A DNA stretch of 64,000 nt from Roseicella aerolata (GCF_020523605.1 NZ_JAJAQI010000016.1:56231-120230), one strand, 5' to 3'. Numbered from the stretch's first letter, positions 44,949 to 54,876 are shown. Numbers and translations: made by a program. The notes: a model not told the origin generated them from the sequence alone.

Positions 44949-46466
44949 GCGCGAGTCGCCAGCTTCGCCTTCTCCGGCATCGAGGCCCTGTCGGTCGAGG
45001 TGCAGGTGCAGATCGCCGCCGGCCTGCCGGCCTTCCTGGTGGTCGGCCTGCCGGACAAGGCGGTGGCGGAGAGCCGGGAGCGGGTGCGGGCGGCGCTGGC
45101 CGGCCTCGGCCTTTCGCTCCCGCCCAAGCGGGTGCTGGTGAATCTGGCGCCGGCCGACATCCAGAAGGAGGGCAGCCATTTCGACCTGCCCATTGCGCTC
45201 GCCGTGCTGGCCGCCATGGAGGTGCTGCCGCGCGAGGAACTGGCCGGCTATGCCGCGCTGGGAGAGCTGGCGCTGGATGGCGGCATCAACCCGGTAGCCG
45301 GCGTGCTGCCGGCCGCGCTCGGCGCCTCGGCCCGCGAGTTGGGCCTGATCTGCCCGGCGGCACAGGGGGGCGAGGCCGCCTGGGCCGGGCGGATCGAGGT
45401 GCTGGCCGCGCCCGACCTGCTGGCCCTGATGAACCATTTCCGCGGCACCCAGGTGCTGACCCCGCCAGAGCCGCCGGCCCCTGATGCGGCGCCCTGGCGC
45501 GGACCTTGCCTCTCCGAGGTGAAGGGGCAGGAGAGCGCCAAGCGCGCGCTGGAGGTGGCGGCGGCCGGCGGCCATAACCTGTTGATGATCGGCCCGCCGG
45601 GCGCGGGCAAGTCCATGCTCGCCGCCCGACTGCCCGGCCTGCTGCCGGAGCTGACGCCGGCCGAGGCGCTGGAGGTCAGCCTGGTGCATTCCATCGCGGG
45701 CCTGCTGCGCGATGGCCGCCTCGTCACCCGCGCGCCCTTCCGGGAGCCGCATCACAGCGCCAGCCAGGCCGCCCTGATCGGCGGCGGCAACCGCGCCAAG
45801 CCGGGTGAGATCAGCCTGGCGCATCATGGCGTGCTATTCCTGGACGAATGGCCAGAATTCCCCCGCCCGGCGCTCGAGGCGCTGCGCCAGCCCATGGAGA
45901 CCGGCCGGGCGACGATCAGCCGCGCCAACCACCACGTCACCTATCCCGCGCGCTTCCAGTGCATCGCGGCGATGAATCCCTGCCGCTGCGGCTATCTCGG
46001 CGATGCGCCGCGGGAATGCGGCCGCGCTCCCCGCTGCGGGGAGGACTATCAGATGCGCCTCTCCGGCCCGCTGCTGGACCGCATGGACCTGGCGATCGAG
46101 GTGGTGCCGGTGCCCCCCGCCGAACTCGCGCGCGCCCCGGCCGGCGAGACGAGCGAGGCGGTTGCAGCCCGCATCCGCGCGGCGCGTGAGCGGCAGCGCG
46201 CCCGTTACGGCCCGGACGGTCCCCGCTGCAACGCCGCTGCGGAAGGCAGCGCGTTGGAGCGGACCCTGCAGGCCGATCCGCAGGCCCGGCAACTCGCGGA
46301 ACAGGCGGCGGAGAAGCTGCGCCTCTCGGCCCGAGGCTATACCCGCACGCTGCGGGTGGCGCGCACCATCGCCGACCTCGCCGGCAGCCCCGTGGTGCAG
46401 CGCGCCCATGTGGCGGAGGCGCTGGCCTTCCGGCACCGTGGCGGGGCGCGGGTCACGCCGGCCTGA
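44940..46466 (+). CDS. comM: YifB/ComM-family Mg-chelatase-like AAA+ helicase
   Basis: A 508-residue protein. The N-terminal ChlI-like domain (about 20-140) is followed by an AAA+ core with Walker A GPPGAGKS (218-225) and Walker B HGVLFLDEWPEF, then the zinc-binding-like NPCRCGY...CGRAPRCG segment and a C-terminal Mg_chelatase lid. ComM promotes branch migration during natural transformation in other bacteria. The ATG at 44940 gives the normal N-terminus MTIARVASFAFSGIEAL; a TTG at 44895 is an alternative. The start lies within a strong hairpin. Confidence 0.94.
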   Translation: MTIARVASFAFSGIEALSVEVQVQIAAGLPAFLVVGLPDKAVAESRERVRAALAGLGLSLPPKRVLVNLAPADIQKEGSHFDLPIALAVLAAMEVLPREELAGYAALGELALDGGINPVAGVLPAALGASARELGLICPAAQGGEAAWAGRIEVLAAPDLLALMNHFRGTQVLTPPEPPAPDAAPWRGPCLSEVKGQESAKRALEVAAAGGHNLLMIGPPGAGKSMLAARLPGLLPELTPAEALEVSLVHSIAGLLRDGRLVTRAPFREPHHSASQAALIGGGNRAKPGEISLAHHGVLFLDEWPEFPRPALEALRQPMETGRATISRANHHVTYPARFQCIAAMNPCRCGYLGDAPRECGRAPRCGEDYQMRLSGPLLDRMDLAIEVVPVPPAELARAPAGETSEAVAARIRAARERQRARYGPDGPRCNAAAEGSALERTLQADPQARQLAEQAAEKLRLSARGYTRTLRVARTIADLAGSPVVQRAHVAEALAFRHRGGARVTPA

Positions 46467-46530
46467 CCGGGGCAGCGTTCCCGCTCCCTCGGCACCCCGC
46501 TACAAGGGCATGATCGCCGAGAGGAGCATA

Positions 46531-48237
46531 ATGATCCGCCTGGTCCTGTTGCTCCTGCTCGTCGCGCTCGCCGCCTCCGCCCCCGCCCGGGCGCAACGCC
46601 AGATGGTGGCCGCGGCGCATCCGCTGGCCGCCGAGGCGGGCATGGCCATGCTGCGGGCCGGCGGCACGGCGCTCGATGCCGCCATCGCCACCCAGGCGGT
46701 GCTCGCCGTGGTGGAGCCGCAATCCTCCGGCCTCGGCGGCGGCGCCCTCATGCTGCACTGGGATGCCGGGGCACGGCGCCTCTCCGCCTGGGACGGGCGG
46801 GAGACCGCGCCGGCCGCCCTCCCCTCCACGCTCTTCCTGCGGGATGGCCAGCCCATGGGCTTCCACGAGGCCGCGGTCGGCGGTCGCGCGGTCGGGGTGC
46901 CCGGCGCGCTGCGCATGCTGGAGGCGGCGCATCGGGAGCAGGGCCGGCTGCCCTGGGCGGATCTCCTCGTGCCCGCCATCGCCATCGCCGAAGCCGGCTT
47001 TCCCATCACGGCACGGCTCGCCGCGCAGATCGCCGGCGATGCGGAGCGGCTGCGACGCGATCCGCAGGCCCGCGCACTCTTCCTGCCGGAGGGACGGCCG
47101 CTCGCCGAAGGTGCGGTGCTCCGCAATCCGGCGCTCGCCGCGACGCTGCGCGCCGTGGCCGAGCAGGGCGCCGATGCGCTGCATCGCGGCCCGATCGCGG
47201 CCGAGATCGCCGCTGCGGTGCGCGCCAGCCCGAATCCCGGCTTCATGACCACCGATGACCTGGCGGGCTACGAGCCGCGGCGGCGCGAGGCGCTCTGCGC
47301 CCCCTACCGCATCTGGACCCTCTGCGGCTTCCCGCCGCCTTCCTCCGGCGGTGCCACCGTGCTGCAGATCCTGGCATTGCTGGCACATCAGGACATGGCG
47401 GCGCTCGACCCGCGCGGCGCCCCTTCCGAGGCGCGGGCGCTGGATGCCGCGCATCTGCTGGGGGAGGCCGGGCGGGTCGCCTTCGCCGACCGCAACCGCT
47501 ACCTCGCGGATGGCGACCATGTGCCGGTGCCGCTGCCCGGGCTGCTCGACCCCCTCTATCTGACAATCCGGGCGCAACTCATCGACCGCGACCGAGCCCA
47601 GGCGGTGCCGCGCGCCGGCAACCCGCCCTGGGCCGGCGGGACGCCGCTTGCCTCCCAGCCGCCGCAGCCGGAGAACGGCACCAGCCATCTGTCCGTCGTC
47701 GATGCCGCGGGCAATGCCGTGGCGCTGACCACCACCATCGAGGATCTCTTCGGCGCGCGGCTGATGGTGCGGGGGATGCTTCTGAACAACCAGCTCACCG
47801 ACTTCTCCTTTCTGCCGGAAATCGAGGGGCGGCCGGTGGCGAACCGGGTGGGCCCGGGCAAGCGGCCGCGCTCCTCCATGTCCCCCACCATTGTCTTCGG
47901 CGCGGACGGGCAGCCGGTCGCGGTGCTCGGCTCGGCCGGCGGCACGCGCATCATCGGGCATGTCGCGCAGACGCTGGTCGCGCTGCTGGACTGGGGGATG
48001 GAGCCGCAGGCGGCGGTCGCCCTGCCCCGCATCGGCGCGGCCAATGCCATGCTGGAACTGGAAGCCGGCACCGCCGCCGCGGCGCTCGCCCCGGCCCTGC
48101 AGGCGCGCGGCTTCCCGGTGGAGGTGCGCATCATGACCAGCGGGCTGCATGCCATCCGCATCCTGCGCGGTCCGGACGGCGTCCGGCTGCAGGGCGGTGC
48201 CGATCCGCGGCGGGACGGGGTGGCGCTCGGCGAATAG
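46531..48237 (+). CDS. ggt: Exported gamma-glutamyltransferase
   Basis: A 568-residue periplasmic Ntn hydrolase. A signal peptide (MIRLVLLLLLVALAASAPARA) ends at about residue 21. The autoprocessing nucleophile is Thr384 in NGTSHLSVVDAAGNAVALTTT. The large-subunit motif [16 protein letters not shown] and the small-subunit GSAGGTRIIGH are present. It would hydrolyse glutathione or other gamma-glutamyl compounds and release dipeptides. The ATG at 46531 has AGGAG four bases upstream. It differs from the signal-less paralogue at 28655-30268. Confidence 0.94.
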   Translation: MIRLVLLLLLVALAASAPARAQRQMVAAAHPLAAEAGMAMLRAGGTALDAAIATQAVLAVVEPQSSGLGGGALMLHWDAGARRLSAWDGRETAPAALPSTLFLRDGQPMGFHEAAVGGRAVGVPGALRMLEAAHREQGRLPWADLLVPAIAIAEAGFPITARLAAQIAGDAERLRRDPQARALFLPEGRPLAEGAVLRNPALAATLRAVAEQGADALHRGPIAAEIAAAVRASPNPGFMTTDDLAGYEPRRREALCAPYRIWTLCGFPPPSSGGATVLQILALLAHQDMAALDPRGAPSEARALDAAHLLGEAGRVAFADRNRYLADGDHVPVPLPGLLDPLYLTIRAQLIDRDRAQAVPRAGNPPWAGGTPLASQPPQPENGTSHLSVVDAAGNAVALTTTIEDLFGARLMVRGMLLNNQLTDFSFLPEIEGRPVANRVGPGKRPRSSMSPTIVFGADGQPVAVLGSAGGTRIIGHVAQTLVALLDWGMEPQAAVALPRIGAANAMLELEAGTAAAALAPALQARGFPVEVRIMTSGLHAIRILRGPDGVRLQGGADPRRDGVALGE

Positions 48238-48417
48238 CGCCTGCCGGCACCGGAGAAAGCCGCACGCCATGACCGGCGCGGCCGGCACGCCGTCCCGGCA
48301 TGTCGTGGCCCGCTGCGCCCGGGTCACATCCGCGCTGCCGGCACGTTTTCTGCTCGCCCATCGGCACGGCCGATGCCGAAACCCGTTTGCGCCAAGCCCA
48401 ACCGAGAGGACCCTGCC

Positions 48418-48897
48418 ATGCCCCGCCTCGCCACCCTTGCCGCCGCGCTGCTGCTGCCCCTGGCAGCCCCCTGCGCCGCCTTCGGGCAGGAGACGAAGGA
48501 GATCGGCCACGTCAACACGGCCCTGACCAATCTTGGCCTGACCCGCAGCCATCGCGTGGTGGTGGAGCGCTTCGACGACCCGAAGGTGGAGGGCGTCTCC
48601 TGCTACATCGCCCAGGCGCGCACCGGCGGGGTGAGCGGCATGGTGGGCCTGGCCGAGGACCCGGCGCGCTTCGCCCTGTCCTGCACCGTGACCGGGCCGG
48701 TGCGAGTGAGCGAGGCCGCGCGCCGGAGCCCGCGCGGCGAGCGGGTCTATGAGAGCGCCACCAGCCTGTTCTTCAAGGAAACCCGGGTGCACCGCTTCCT
48801 GGACGAGGAGCGCAACGTCGTCGTCTACATGGCCTGGTCCACCAAGCTGGTGGAAGGCTCTCCCTTCAACGCCGTCGCGGTCGTGCCGATGCGCTGA
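48418..48897 (+). CDS. CreA-family exported protein
   Basis: A 159-residue protein with a signal peptide (about 1-23, ending AAFGQ). The CreA domain is recognised from IGHVNTAL, RFDDPKVEGVSCYIAQARTG and SLFFKETRVHRFLD. The role of CreA is not established. The ATG at 48418 has AGAGGA eight bases upstream. A short hairpin (CATCGGC/GCCGATG, 48359-48375) precedes the ribosome-binding site. It is followed by a strong terminator. Confidence 0.92.
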   Translation: MPRLATLAAALLLPLAAPCAAFGQETKEIGHVNTALTNLGLTRSHRVVVERFDDPKVEGVSCYIAQARTGGVSGMVGLAEDPARFALSCTVTGPVRVSEAARRSPRGERVYESATSLFFKETRVHRFLDEERNVVVYMAWSTKLVEGSPFNAVAVVPMR

Positions 48898-48984
48898 GGC
48901 GGCCACGGCCTCCCGGATCGGGGGTCCGGCACGCCCCCGGGCCAGGCCGATCGCGGCGCGCATCCTCCGGCCGCGCAGGTGTTC

Positions 48985-49019
48985 GTGCCCTGGCCCGCAC
49001 CCTGTGCGGGCCAGGGCAC
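48985..49019. terminator. Bidirectional terminator hairpin, perfect 16-bp stem
   Basis: The 16 bases at 48985-49000 (GTGCCCTGGCCCGCAC) pair without mismatch with 49004-49019, leaving a CCT loop. It lies between the CreA gene (plus) and dppF (minus), which converge, and would end both transcripts. It is the strongest stem-loop I found in the window. Confidence 0.8.
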
Positions 49020-49073
49020 CGATGAAAAGGCCCGCTGTAGCGCCGTGTGACGCGCGGACCTCCGGAGATCCGC

Positions 49074-50153
49074 TCAGACGCCGGTGGCAGCCGCCGGCAA
49101 GGGTGGGACGGTGGTGCCGGGCACCACGCCGTCACGCTCCTCCTCCACCGCATGGCAGGCGACGATCGTGTCCGGCTGGCCACGCGGCGGCAGCAGGGCC
49201 GGCATCTCCGCCTTGCAGCGGGCATTCGCCAGCGGGCAGCGCGGGTGGAAGGGGCAGCCGCTCGGCGGGTTGATCGGGCTCGGCACCTCGCCGCCCACCG
49301 GGATGCGCTGCCGCCCCGTCATCTCCAGGTCCGGGATCGCCTCCATCAGCGCGCGCGTATAGGGATGCCGCGGCGCGATGAAGAGCGTCTCGGCCGGCGC
49401 CAGCTCCACCAGCCGGCCGAGATACATGACGCCGATGCGGTCGCTGACCTGCCGCACCACGGCAAGGTTGTGGCTGATGAAGAGATAGGTCAGGCCCAGC
49501 CGTGCCTGCAGGTCCTTCATCAGGTTCAGGATCTGCGCCTGCACCGAGACATCAAGCGCGCTCGTCGGCTCGTCGCAGACGAGGAATTCCGGGTTGGAGG
49601 ACAGCGCGCGGGCGATGGAGATGCGCTGGCGCTGGCCGCCCGAGAATTCATGCGGGTACTTCTCGCCATCCAGCGGCGAGAGTCCGACCTGCATCAGCAG
49701 CTCGGCCACCCGCTCGCGCTGCGCCGCGCCGCCCTCCACCAGGCCGAAGGCACGGACCGGCTCGGCGATGATGTCGCGGACCCGCCAGCGTGGATTGAGC
49801 GAGGCATAGGGGTCCTGGAAGATCATCTGCATCCGGCGCCGCTGCGCCGCATCGGACCGTGCCGTCTCCAGGTCCATCCCGTCGAAGAGCACGCGGCCGC
49901 GGCTCGGCCGGTAGAGGCCGACGACGAGGCGCGCCACGGTGGACTTGCCGCAGCCGCTCTCGCCCACAAGCGAGAGCGTCGTGCCCTTCGGGATGTCGAA
50001 GGAGACGCCGTCCACCGCCTTCAGCGTGCGCCGCGCCTCCCCCGCCAGCACGCGCTGCAGCAGCGGGCGGGAGACGTCGAAATGCTTCGCCAGGTCCTCG
50101 GCGGCAAGCATCGGGGCGCCGGCGGCGCGCGGGTGGGGCCTGCGGTCAGTCAT
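49074..50153 (-). CDS. dppF: Dipeptide/oligopeptide ABC transporter, ATP-binding protein (DppF type)
   Basis: A 359-residue ABC ATPase. Walker A GESGCGKST is at residues 64-72, the signature is EFSGGQRQRISIARAL and Walker B FLVCDEPTSALD. The C-terminal oligopeptide-transporter extension shows the family cysteine cluster GCPFHPRCPLANARC. The ATG at 50153 overlaps the end of dppD by eight bases. It is the last gene of a five-gene operon, and the adjacent terminator ends it. Confidence 0.95.
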   Translation of the reverse strand: MTDRRPHPRAAGAPMLAAEDLAKHFDVSRPLLQRVLAGEARRTLKAVDGVSFDIPKGTTLSLVGESGCGKSTVARLVVGLYRPSRGRVLFDGMDLETARSDAAQRRRMQMIFQDPYASLNPRWRVRDIIAEPVRAFGLVEGGAAQRERVAELLMQVGLSPLDGEKYPHEFSGGQRQRISIARALSSNPEFLVCDEPTSALDVSVQAQILNLMKDLQARLGLTYLFISHNLAVVRQVSDRIGVMYLGRLVELAPAETLFIAPRHPYTRALMEAIPDLEMTGRQRIPVGGEVPSPINPPSGCPFHPRCPLANARCKAEMPALLPPRGQPDTIVACHAVEEERDGVVPGTTVPPLPAAATGV

Positions 50154-51189
50154 CTTTCAGCAGCTCCGGCACCTGCTTCTCGGAGGCGGGGTCGTACAGC
50201 CAGCAGGTCGCAAGGGTGGTGCCGGTCTCCAGCAGCTCCGGCCGCTCGTGCCGGCAGCGATCGAAGACATGCGGGCAGCGCGTGTTGAAGGCGCAGCCCT
50301 TCGGGATGGCGGAGAGGCGCGGCATCGCGCCCTCGATCCCGGCCAGATGGTCCACCTTGCGGTCGAGCGGCGGGATGGAGGCCATCAGCCCTTCGGAATA
50401 GGGGTGCTTCGGCGCCTTCACCACCTCCCGCACCGGCCCGATCTCGGCGATGCAGCCGGCATACATGACGGCGACGCGGTCGGCGGTCTCGGCGATCACG
50501 CCCATGTCGTGGGTGACCAGCATCATCGCGGTCCCCTTCTCCCGCGCCAGGCGCTTGAGCAGGGCGATGATCTGCGCCTGGATGGAGACGTCGAGCGCGG
50601 TGGTCGGCTCATCCGCCACGATCAGCTTCGGCTCGGCGCAGAGCGCGAGGGCGATCACGACGCGCTGGCGCATGCCGCCGGAGAATTCATGCGGATAGCT
50701 GTCCACCCGCTGCGCCGCGGCCGGGATGCCGACCATCTCCAGCCAGCCGATGGCGCGCTGCCGCGCCTCCCGGTCGGAGATGTCGAGATGCGTCTGCATC
50801 GTCTCGGTCAACTGGCGGCCGACGGTGTAGAGCGGGTTCAGCGTGGTCAGCGGGTCCTGGAAGATCGCGCCGATCTCCTTGCCGCGGATGCGCCGCATCT
50901 GCTCATAGGGCAGGTTGTCGATGCGCCGGCCGTTCAGCAGGATCTGGCCGCCCGCGATGCGCCCGGGCGGTTCCAGCAGGCCGATGATGGCGGCGCCGGT
51001 CATGGACTTGCCGGCGCCGGACTCACCCACCACGCCGAGCACCTCGCCCGGGGCGATGTCGAAGGAGACGTCGTCGAGCGCCGTCAGCACGCCGCGCCGG
51101 GTCGGGAATTCGACGCGGAGATTGCGGACCTCAAGAATGGGGCCTCCATCGCGCGAGTGCGATGGGGTGGAAAGGATGGGGGCGGCCAT
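50146..51189 (-). CDS. dppD: Dipeptide/oligopeptide ABC transporter, ATP-binding protein (DppD type)
   Basis: A 347-residue ABC ATPase paired with the next gene. The ATG at 51189 shares one base with the dppC stop (TGATG), which decides the start over an in-frame extension of 35 codons. Walker A GESGAGKS is at residues 55-62, the signature EFSGGMRQRVVIALAL, Walker B LIVADEPTTALD, and the C-terminal GCAFNTRCPHVFDRC cysteine cluster is present. It energises peptide import through DppBC. Confidence 0.95.
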   Translation of the reverse strand: MAAPILSTPSHSRDGGPILEVRNLRVEFPTRRGVLTALDDVSFDIAPGEVLGVVGESGAGKSMTGAAIIGLLEPPGRIAGGQILLNGRRIDNLPYEQMRRIRGKEIGAIFQDPLTTLNPLYTVGRQLTETMQTHLDISDREARQRAIGWLEMVGIPAAAQRVDSYPHEFSGGMRQRVVIALALCAEPKLIVADEPTTALDVSIQAQIIALLKRLAREKGTAMMLVTHDMGVIAETADRVAVMYAGCIAEIGPVREVVKAPKHPYSEGLMASIPPLDRKVDHLAGIEGAMPRLSAIPKGCAFNTRCPHVFDRCRHERPELLETGTTLATCWLYDPASEKQVPELLKDD

Positions 51190-52106
51190 CAGCGGAGCCT
51201 CGGGTTCAGGGCGTCGCGCAGCCAGTCGCCCAGCAGGTTTACCGACAGCACCATCGCGATCAGGGCGAGCCCGGGAAAGATCGTGATCCACCACTCGCCG
51301 CTGAACAGGAAGTCGTTGCCGATCCGGATGAGGGTGCCGAGGGAGGGCTGGGTCGGCGGCACGCCGACGCCGAGGAAGGAGAGCGTCGCCTCCGCCAGGA
51401 TGGCGAAGCCGAGATTGAGCGTGGCGATGACCAGGACGGGCCCCACCACATTGGGCAGCACATGGGTCAGCATGATCCGGATCTGGGAGATGCCGATGAC
51501 CCGCGCAGCCAGCACATATTCCTTGTTGCGCTCGACCAGCGTCGAACCGCGCACCGTGCGCGCGAATTGCGGCCAGGCGCTGATGCCGATGGCGAAGATC
51601 ACCACGAAGAGCGCGATCTGGTCATGCACTTCCCGCGGCAGGGCGGCACGGACCACGCCATCCACCAGCAGGGCGATGAGGATGGAGGGGAAGGTGAGCT
51701 GGATGTCGGCGATGCGCATCAGCAGGCTGTCCAGCGTGCCGCCGACATAACCGGCCAGCAGGCCGATCGCGACGCCGACGAAGGTGGAGAACAGCACCGC
51801 CGCGACGCCGACCAGCAGGGAGACCCGCGCGCCATACATGATGGCGGAGAGCACATCCCGTCCCTGATCATCGGAGCCGAGCGGGTAGAGCAGCTCGCCC
51901 TCCTCCGCCCAGGCCGGCGGCTTGAAGGCGTCGCCGAGATTCAGGCTGGCCAGGTCGAAGGGGTTGTGCGGTGCGATCCAGGGGGCCAGCACGGCGCCCA
52001 GGATGCAGACCAATGCCACGATGGCCGAGACCACCGTGACGGGCGAGCGCTTGAAGGACCACCAGAGATCGCTGTCGAAGGCGCGGGCGAGAACACCGGC
52101 GGCCAT
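51189..52106 (-). CDS. dppC: Dipeptide ABC transporter, inner-membrane permease (DppC type)
   Basis: A 305-residue permease with an OppC-like N-terminal segment (about 20-45 hydrophobic, after WWSFKRSPVTVVSA) and the five-helix BPD_transp_1 domain. The EAA loop reads LAARVIGISQIRIMLTHVLP and contacts the ATPases. GSDDQGRDVLSAIMYGARVSL is the family signature before helix 2. The start has GGAGG eight bases upstream, one base after the end of dppB. Confidence 0.95.
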   Translation of the reverse strand: MAAGVLARAFDSDLWWSFKRSPVTVVSAIVALVCILGAVLAPWIAPHNPFDLASLNLGDAFKPPAWAEEGELLYPLGSDDQGRDVLSAIMYGARVSLLVGVAAVLFSTFVGVAIGLLAGYVGGTLDSLLMRIADIQLTFPSILIALLVDGVVRAALPREVHDQIALFVVIFAIGISAWPQFARTVRGSTLVERNKEYVLAARVIGISQIRIMLTHVLPNVVGPVLVIATLNLGFAILAEATLSFLGVGVPPTQPSLGTLIRIGNDFLFSGEWWITIFPGLALIAMVLSVNLLGDWLRDALNPRLR

Positions 52107-52107
52107 G

Positions 52108-53097
52108 TCAGTGCCCTCCCCGCGCCGCGCCCATGCTGGAGCGCAGCCGCGGATCGACGAGGTAGTAGAGCAGGTCGACGATCAGGTTGATGGTCACGAA
52201 GACCAGGGCGATCAGCATCAGATAGGCCGCCATGACCGGGATGTCGGCGGCGCCGACGCTCTGGATGAAAAGCAGGCCCATGCCCGGCCACTGGAACACC
52301 GTCTCCGTCACGATGGCGAAGGCGATGATGCCGCCGAGCTGCAGGCCGGCGATGGTGATGACCGGCACCAGGGTGTTCTTCAGCGCATGGCCGAAATGGA
52401 CGGCGCGGTTGCCGAGGCCCCGGGCCCGGGCGAATTTTATGTAGTCGGTCCGCAGCACCTCAAGCATCTCCGCGCGCACGAGCCGCATGATCAGCGTGAG
52501 CTGGAAGAGCCCGAGGGTGATGGAGGGCAGGATCAGCGCCTTGAGGCCCGACCAGGTCAGGAAGCCGGTGCTCCACCAGCCAAGCTGGACGACGTCGCCG
52601 CGGCCGAAGCTGGGCAGCCAGCCGAGCCAGACGGAGAAGACCAGGATCAGCAGGATGCCGATCAGGAAGGTGGGCAGCGAGACCCCGATCAGGCTGAAGG
52701 TCAGGAAGGCGCGGCTGAGCCAGGAATTCCGGTAGAGGCCGGTATAGACCCCCATCGGCACGCCGACGAACATGGCGATGGCCGCAGCGCAGAAGGCAAG
52801 CTCGAGCGTGGCCGGGGCGCGCTCCGCGATCAGCTCCGCGACGGGGCGGGAGAGGCGGTAGGACAGGCCGAACTCACCCTGGAGCGCATTGCCGATGAAG
52901 GTGCCGAATTGCACGAAGAAGGGCCGGTCCAGCCCGAGGTCCTGGATCAACTGCTGGCGTTGCGCCTCGGTGAAGTCCTGGCCCAGCATGATGGAGACCG
53001 GATCGCCGACATAGGCGAACATGGCGAAGCTGATCAGCGCCACGGTCAGCATGACCGGGATCGCTTGCAGGATGCGGGAGAGGATGAAGGCGAACAT
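52108..53097 (-). CDS. dppB: Dipeptide ABC transporter, inner-membrane permease (DppB type)
   Basis: A 329-residue permease with six hydrophobic segments, the first at about 9-30. A periplasmic stretch DLGLDRPFFVQFGTFIGNAL precedes the GEFGLSYRLSRPV motif of DppB/OppB proteins. The EAA loop reads FARARGLGNRAVHFGHALKN. It lies 98 bp downstream of the substrate-binding protein gene and one base upstream of dppC. Confidence 0.95.
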   Translation of the reverse strand: MFAFILSRILQAIPVMLTVALISFAMFAYVGDPVSIMLGQDFTEAQRQQLIQDLGLDRPFFVQFGTFIGNALQGEFGLSYRLSRPVAELIAERAPATLELAFCAAAIAMFVGVPMGVYTGLYRNSWLSRAFLTFSLIGVSLPTFLIGILLILVFSVWLGWLPSFGRGDVVQLGWWSTGFLTWSGLKALILPSITLGLFQLTLIMRLVRAEMLEVLRTDYIKFARARGLGNRAVHFGHALKNTLVPVITIAGLQLGGIIAFAIVTETVFQWPGMGLLFIQSVGAADIPVMAAYLMLIALVFVTINLIVDLLYYLVDPRLRSSMGAARGGH

Positions 53098-53195
53098 CAG
53101 ACGCCGCCCCCTGCCCTGGCGGACCGGGCATGGAAGGCAGTGCCCGGGTCAAGCCCGGGCATCACGGTGTCGGGGTGCAAGGGGCGTCTCGGCAT

Positions 53196-54797
53196 TCAGT
53201 TCACCACGGCCCATCGGAAATAGGGCTGGTTGTTGGCCATATGGGGGATCTGGATGTTGGACCGCATGGCCCAGGGGATCATCTGGTGGTGCAGCGGGAT
53301 ATGCGGCACGTCCTCGCGGTAGAGCCGCAGCGCCTCGGTGATCGCGGCCTGCCGCGCCTCGCCCGTCTCCGACTTCATGCGCTGGATCAGCGCATCCATC
53401 CGCGGGTTGGAATAGCGGCCGTAATTCCAGATTCCGTCGCCCTGCTCCCCGTTCCGGGTCGCCAGCAGCGACTGGAAGGAATAGAGCGCATCCAGCGTCG
53501 GCACGCCCCAGCCCAGCATGTAGACCGAGGTGTCGTCGCGCTGGATCTGGGCGAAGAAAGGCGCCAGCGGCTGCGCCTTCAGCGTGGTCCGCACGCCGAT
53601 GCGCGACCACATGGCGGCGATGTTCTGGCAGATCTGCTCGTCATTGATGTAGCGGTTGTTCGGACAGTCGAGCGTCACCGCGAAGCCCTGGGGATAGCCG
53701 GCCTCCGTCAGAAGGGCGCGGGCACGGGCGGCGTCATGGGGCAGCCGCACATCCTCCGCCTTGACGTAGCCGTTCACCTGCTCGGGGAAGAGCGTGCCGG
53801 TCACCACGGACTGGCCACGCATGGTGGTGCGGTGGATCGCCTGGATGTCGATGGCGTGGTAGAGCGCCTGCCGCACGCGGACATCCTTGAAGGGGTTCCT
53901 GCCCTTCACGTCGCTGTACAGCAGCTCATCCCGCTGGGTGTCGAAGGCGATGAACAGGGTCCGCACCTCCGGCCCCTCCAGCACCTTCACCCCGGACGCG
54001 TTGCGCAGCCGGTTGAGGTCCTGCAGCGGCGGATCCAGCACGAAATCCACCTCGCCCGAGAGCAGGGCGGCGATGCGCGTGGCATCCGAGGCGATCGGGC
54101 GGTAGACGATCTCCGTCACGTTCCCGCCATTGCCCTCGACGCTCCAGCCCCACCAGCCATCGTTGCGGGCCAGCACGGTGCGCACATCCGGCTCGCGCGA
54201 GGCGAGACGATAGGCGCCGGTGCCATTGGTGTTGCGGACCGTGAACATCTCCTCCCGCTGCCGCGTGTTCTGCGGGCGGGTGGCGTTGTGCTTCTCCGAC
54301 CAGGTCTTGGACATGATGAAGACACTGGCCAGCTTGTTCGGCAGGATCGGGTCGGGGCGCTTCAGGATGATATCCACCGTGCGCTCGTCTACCGCCGCCA
54401 CGCGGTCGATAGTGTCGACGAAGATCCCGAAATTGCTGGTCGGCTGCAGGGCGCGCTGGAGGGAGAAGACGACATCCTCGGCGGTCAGCGTCTCGCCTTC
54501 ATGGAAGGTCACGCCCTGGCGGAGCAGGAAGCGCCAGCGCGTCGGCTCCTCCTGCCGCCATTCGGTGGCAAGGCCCGGCGCGATCGACAGGTCCTGGTTG
54601 CGCTTCACCAGGGGGTCGTAGATCTGCTGCAGCACCATCGTCACGGTGCCGGTATTCTGGCTGTGCGGATCCATGGTGTTCGGATCGCCGCTCGCCGCCC
54701 AGCGGACGGTCTTCGCCTCGGCGGCACCCGCCCCCAGCATGGCCAGCACGGCCAAAGCCACGGCGGTCCGGCGGACCGCCCCTGCCCTCATCCCCAT
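53196..54797 (-). CDS. dppA: Periplasmic peptide-binding protein of the ABC transporter (DppA type, SBP family 5)
   Basis: A 533-residue solute-binding protein. The start is the ATG at 54797 (MGMRAGAVRR), with GGGAGA six bases upstream. A signal peptide runs to about residue 28 (GAGAAEAK). SBP_bac_5 motifs include TMDPHSQNTGT, FHEGETLTAEDVVFSLQRAL and NNRYINDEQICQNIAAMW. It is the first gene of the dppABCDF operon. Ligand specificity (dipeptides, longer peptides, glutathione or other amides) cannot be read from the sequence. Confidence 0.94.
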   Translation of the reverse strand: MGMRAGAVRRTAVALAVLAMLGAGAAEAKTVRWAASGDPNTMDPHSQNTGTVTMVLQQIYDPLVKRNQDLSIAPGLATEWRQEEPTRWRFLLRQGVTFHEGETLTAEDVVFSLQRALQPTSNFGIFVDTIDRVAAVDERTVDIILKRPDPILPNKLASVFIMSKTWSEKHNATRPQNTRQREEMFTVRNTNGTGAYRLASREPDVRTVLARNDGWWGWSVEGNGGNVTEIVYRPIASDATRIAALLSGEVDFVLDPPLQDLNRLRNASGVKVLEGPEVRTLFIAFDTQRDELLYSDVKGRNPFKDVRVRQALYHAIDIQAIHRTTMRGQSVVTGTLFPEQVNGYVKAEDVRLPHDAARARALLTEAGYPQGFAVTLDCPNNRYINDEQICQNIAAMWSRIGVRTTLKAQPLAPFFAQIQRDDTSVYMLGWGVPTLDALYSFQSLLATRNGEQGDGIWNYGRYSNPRMDALIQRMKSETGEARQAAITEALRLYREDVPHIPLHHQMIPWAMRSNIQIPHMANNQPYFRWAVVN

Positions 54798-54876
54798 CGC
54801 CTGTCTCCCGCTCCGGCCCGGTATTCCGGTTCCCGGACCCGCCCTATAGGCCGCCGGCCACCCCGCCGAAAAGGTG

